In this document: one piece after another, positions 28,956 to 30,147 of the stretch | Layout: each line of letters begins with the position of its first letter | How positions within the stretch are numbered: position 1 is the stretch's first letter | Assembly (NCBI GenBank): GCA_905210485.1 | Contig: CAJLXA010000023.1 | Location: 1 to 30,147, forward strand | Reading direction: 5' to 3' | Source of the DNA: an uncultured Eubacteriales bacterium | GTDB taxonomy: Bacteria > Bacillota > Clostridia > Oscillospirales > CAG-272 | DNA: 30,147 nt | Program-made: the position numbers and the translations under genes | Notes under the pieces: model-generated | What the model was told of the DNA's origin: nothing | What the model saw: only the letters and a program-made list of their open reading frames with translations | Database searches by the model: none

Positions 28956-29381
28956 TTATGTTTTATCTTTCCAAAATCGATTCACTTTCGCATAAGAATA
29001 GCGGAAATCGCACTCACCCGATCCAAACGAAATGCTATATTTCCCGTCATGGTTTTTTTGAATTACAACAGTATCGATCCAGTGTGTATTAAATTCAATA
29101 TCAAAACAGAACAATTCGGGTTCATAAAAATCGATTACATAATGAGCATGGCGTTTCATCGCCGGATCAAAGCAATAAGCGATATAAACGGTAAGGCGAT
29201 CATGGGAAGACGGATATTCAAGTCCATCAATCTGCGCGTCGCCGAAGCAAACACCGTCTGAATTTATACCGAACAAATCATTTTGAAACGCAATAAGTTC
29301 TTCTATACCTTTCATTTCCGAAAAACATTGATCCGTTTCCTTTTGCATATCCGTATCATTGGTATAGACTATCTCAAACAA
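28956..29381 (-). CDS. orphan 141-residue protein, unknown function
   Basis: I do not recognise this family. It is a soluble, acidic protein with no signal peptide, helices or metal motif. Aromatic residues are frequent (AYCFDPAMKRHAHYVIDFYE, FCFDIEFNTHWI), suggesting a beta-rich fold. Size and composition resemble single-domain immunity proteins of toxin systems, but no toxin gene is visible, so this is only a comparison. The start is TTG at 29381, with GGAGGAG (29390-29396) eight bases upstream. The open frame reaches further but runs into the promoter. A near-consensus promoter lies upstream, so it is a real, expressed gene. It is locally more AT-rich than the core genes to the left. Confidence 0.65.
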   Translation of the reverse strand: MFEIVYTNDTDMQKETDQCFSEMKGIEELIAFQNDLFGINSDGVCFGDAQIDGLEYPSSHDRLTVYIAYCFDPAMKRHAHYVIDFYEPELFCFDIEFNTHWIDTVVIQKNHDGKYSISFGSGECDFRYSYAKVNRFWKDKT

Positions 29382-29421
29382 GACTCTGTCTCCTCCCCGA
29401 ATTCTAATCTGTCGATATTTT

Positions 29422-29450
29422 ATTATACCACAAATTATCCCGTTTTTCAA
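29422..29450 (-). promoter_or_regulatory. promoter of the orphan gene
   Basis: Minus-strand TTGAAA (29445-29450), 17 bp, TATAAT (29422-29427) with TGG directly before the -10. Confidence 0.82.
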
Positions 29451-29626
29451 TTTCAATCACGCAATCAAGGTGGAAAGAAACACCGCTGGGCGATGGCTGC
29501 TCCCGGCGGTCACTCTATTACTCGTTGTCCGCTCCATAGAACGCTTCTGTCACCAATCGCATGGCAATCCCGAATCCGGCGACGCGACGGCATGAACTTC
29601 GCGCCCGGAGGGACTCTCAAAAAAGG

Positions 29627-29656
29627 AAAAAGCACTTGCTTTCGCAAGTGCTTTTT
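29627..29656. terminator. strong hairpin with A/T flanks, probable bidirectional terminator
   Basis: AAAAAGCACTTGC (29627-29639), loop TTTC, GCAAGTGCTTTTT (29644-29656). It is placed to end the leftward transcript of the small gene at 29808-29969. Confidence 0.75.
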
Positions 29657-29807
29657 GGGGGTATCACTACAAAACCGATGCACACCACACTTTTTTTCAA
29701 AATCGAGCCGGGCTATTTTGTTTTTGAATAGATCTCTCCCTTGGTGAAACAGGGGCTTGCAAGTGACCGCGATCTTCCGGGGTGCAATGCCATGCTTGCA
29801 AACGAGC

Positions 29808-29969
29808 TTATGTACCCGAGGAATCCTGACCTTCGCAGAGGAGTTCGTAATCGTCAAGCCTGTCGACACCGAGGTACGACAGCACACCGGCAATCTGAAA
29901 TCTATCTGCGGGTAGGTGGAGAGAAGCGGTCTTCGCTCCTCTTGTCAGATTTGCAATCATAGCGTTCAT
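29808..29969 (-). CDS. small 50-53 residue protein, possibly the truncated start of an accessory-element gene
   Basis: The minus strand from ATG 29969 (or 29960, in the same frame) to TAA 29808-29810 encodes a balanced sequence, including ANLTRGAKTASLHLPADRFQ and DRLDDYELLCEGQDSSG. GGAAAGGAAGG lies upstream of the first ATG. The amino-acid balance and the ribosome binding site argue for a real gene start. The style (IANLTRG, SLHLPADRFQIAGVLSYL) recalls N-terminal pieces of antirestriction-type or other proteins on clostridial integrative elements. I cannot make a firm match. It stops abruptly, so it may be a fragment. The frame is too short for routine ORF calling. Confidence 0.5.
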   Translation of the reverse strand: MNAMIANLTRGAKTASLHLPADRFQIAGVLSYLGVDRLDDYELLCEGQDSSGT

Positions 29970-29980
29970 CCTTCCTTTCC

Positions 29981-30020
29981 ATAAAAATAAGCCAAACGCT
30001 CGGCTGAGTAGAGTTTGGCT
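29981..30020 (-). terminator. intrinsic terminator of the gene entering from the right
   Basis: AGCCAAAC (29990-29997) pairs with GTTTGGCT (30013-30020). On the minus strand TATTTTTAT follows. It lies about 40 bases past the stop codon at 30059. Confidence 0.75.
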
Positions 30021-30058
30021 ATGTAGTTTATTCAGTTAGGTAAACTGGAATTTTCAAA

Positions 30059-30147
30059 TTAGTCTTTGCAAATAACCTTTGAACCTTCACCATCAATTAC
30101 AATTCCCTGACGGTTGTTAATTGGGCATAGATTCAAATCCGAAAACT
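30059..30147 (-). CDS. 3' end of an unidentified gene (partial)
   Basis: The minus strand is open from the right edge to TAA (30059-30061). It encodes 28 residues, FSDLNLCPINNRQGIVIDGE followed by GSKVICKD. The sequence reads as a plausible protein C-terminus and a terminator follows, so I treat it as a real gene cut by the window. Codon use is AT-rich compared with the genes on the left. The family is not recognised. Confidence 0.5.
   Translation of the reverse strand, partial: FSDLNLCPINNRQGIVIDGEGSKVICKD

Larger units (their letters stand above)
29382..29807. other. gap of about 425 bases without a convincing gene
   Basis: It contains the promoter and leader of the orphan gene (29382-29450) and a strong hairpin at 29627-29656. 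Between them is sequence whose short open frames on both strands do not read as known proteins. Fragments such as ESPSGREVHAVASPDSG on the minus strand suggest decayed accessory DNA. Confidence 0.5.

Noticed and set aside
29510..29893. A 127-codon minus-strand frame
   Set aside because: It is basic and unstructured and crosses the strong hairpin at 29627-29656. The overlapping frame at 29808-29969 reads as a much better protein with a ribosome binding site.

Overview
The window looks like chromosomal DNA of an anaerobic, endospore-forming member of the Bacillota (class Clostridia), with moderately high GC for that group. The evidence is the set of spore genes (a SpoVAF-type GerA-family protein, a SleB-type cortex hydrolase, a DUF3794/LysM coat-type protein), strong GGAGG ribosome binding sites, and many near-perfect sigma-A promoters with 17-bp spacers. 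Most of the window is ordinary core genome. No prophage, CRISPR array, rRNA or tRNA gene was seen. Genus and species cannot be read from the sequence.

Layout. 1-2019: a 3' scrap resembling acetate kinase, a formyltransferase gene, then about 1.05 kb with no convincing gene. That gap holds a possible structured RNA and a cluster of DnaA-box-like nonamers. 2020-8246: a TtcA-like tRNA thiolase (-), a small zinc amidase (+), and a leftward FtsK/SpoIIIE, DJ-1 and zinc-ribbon cluster. 8492-11587: a tandem pair of half-size TSUP permease genes, cysE, a zinc-ribbon membrane protein and an apt-like phosphoribosyltransferase. 11619-16492: an Mbeg1-like hydrolase, tcdA, and a P2A calcium ATPase with a structured leader. 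16681-18737: a SLOG-family gene preceded by a roughly 190-nt structured RNA with its own promoter and terminator, then mutY and a short leader or sRNA. 18819-23442: a small Xre regulator followed by the three sporulation/germination genes. 23547-28047: a degenerate biotin-ligase-like gene, proS, thrH, a PAP2 phosphatase and an Xre-type membrane protein. 28249-30147: an ATC-hydrolase-family gene, an orphan gene, and a more AT-rich right edge with small or truncated genes that look like accessory or mobile DNA.

Functional links. SpoVAF, the DUF3794/LysM protein and SleB form a sporulation neighbourhood, each with its own signals. tcdA, ttcA and proS are translation or tRNA-modification genes scattered among single-gene units. 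Most units end in clear intrinsic terminators, several of them bidirectional between convergent genes. The most interesting element is the RNA at 17164-17353: a long closing stem, a potential 6-bp pseudoknot and a terminator directly in front of the SLOG gene ribosome binding site. It could be an orphan riboswitch-type leader or an independent small RNA.
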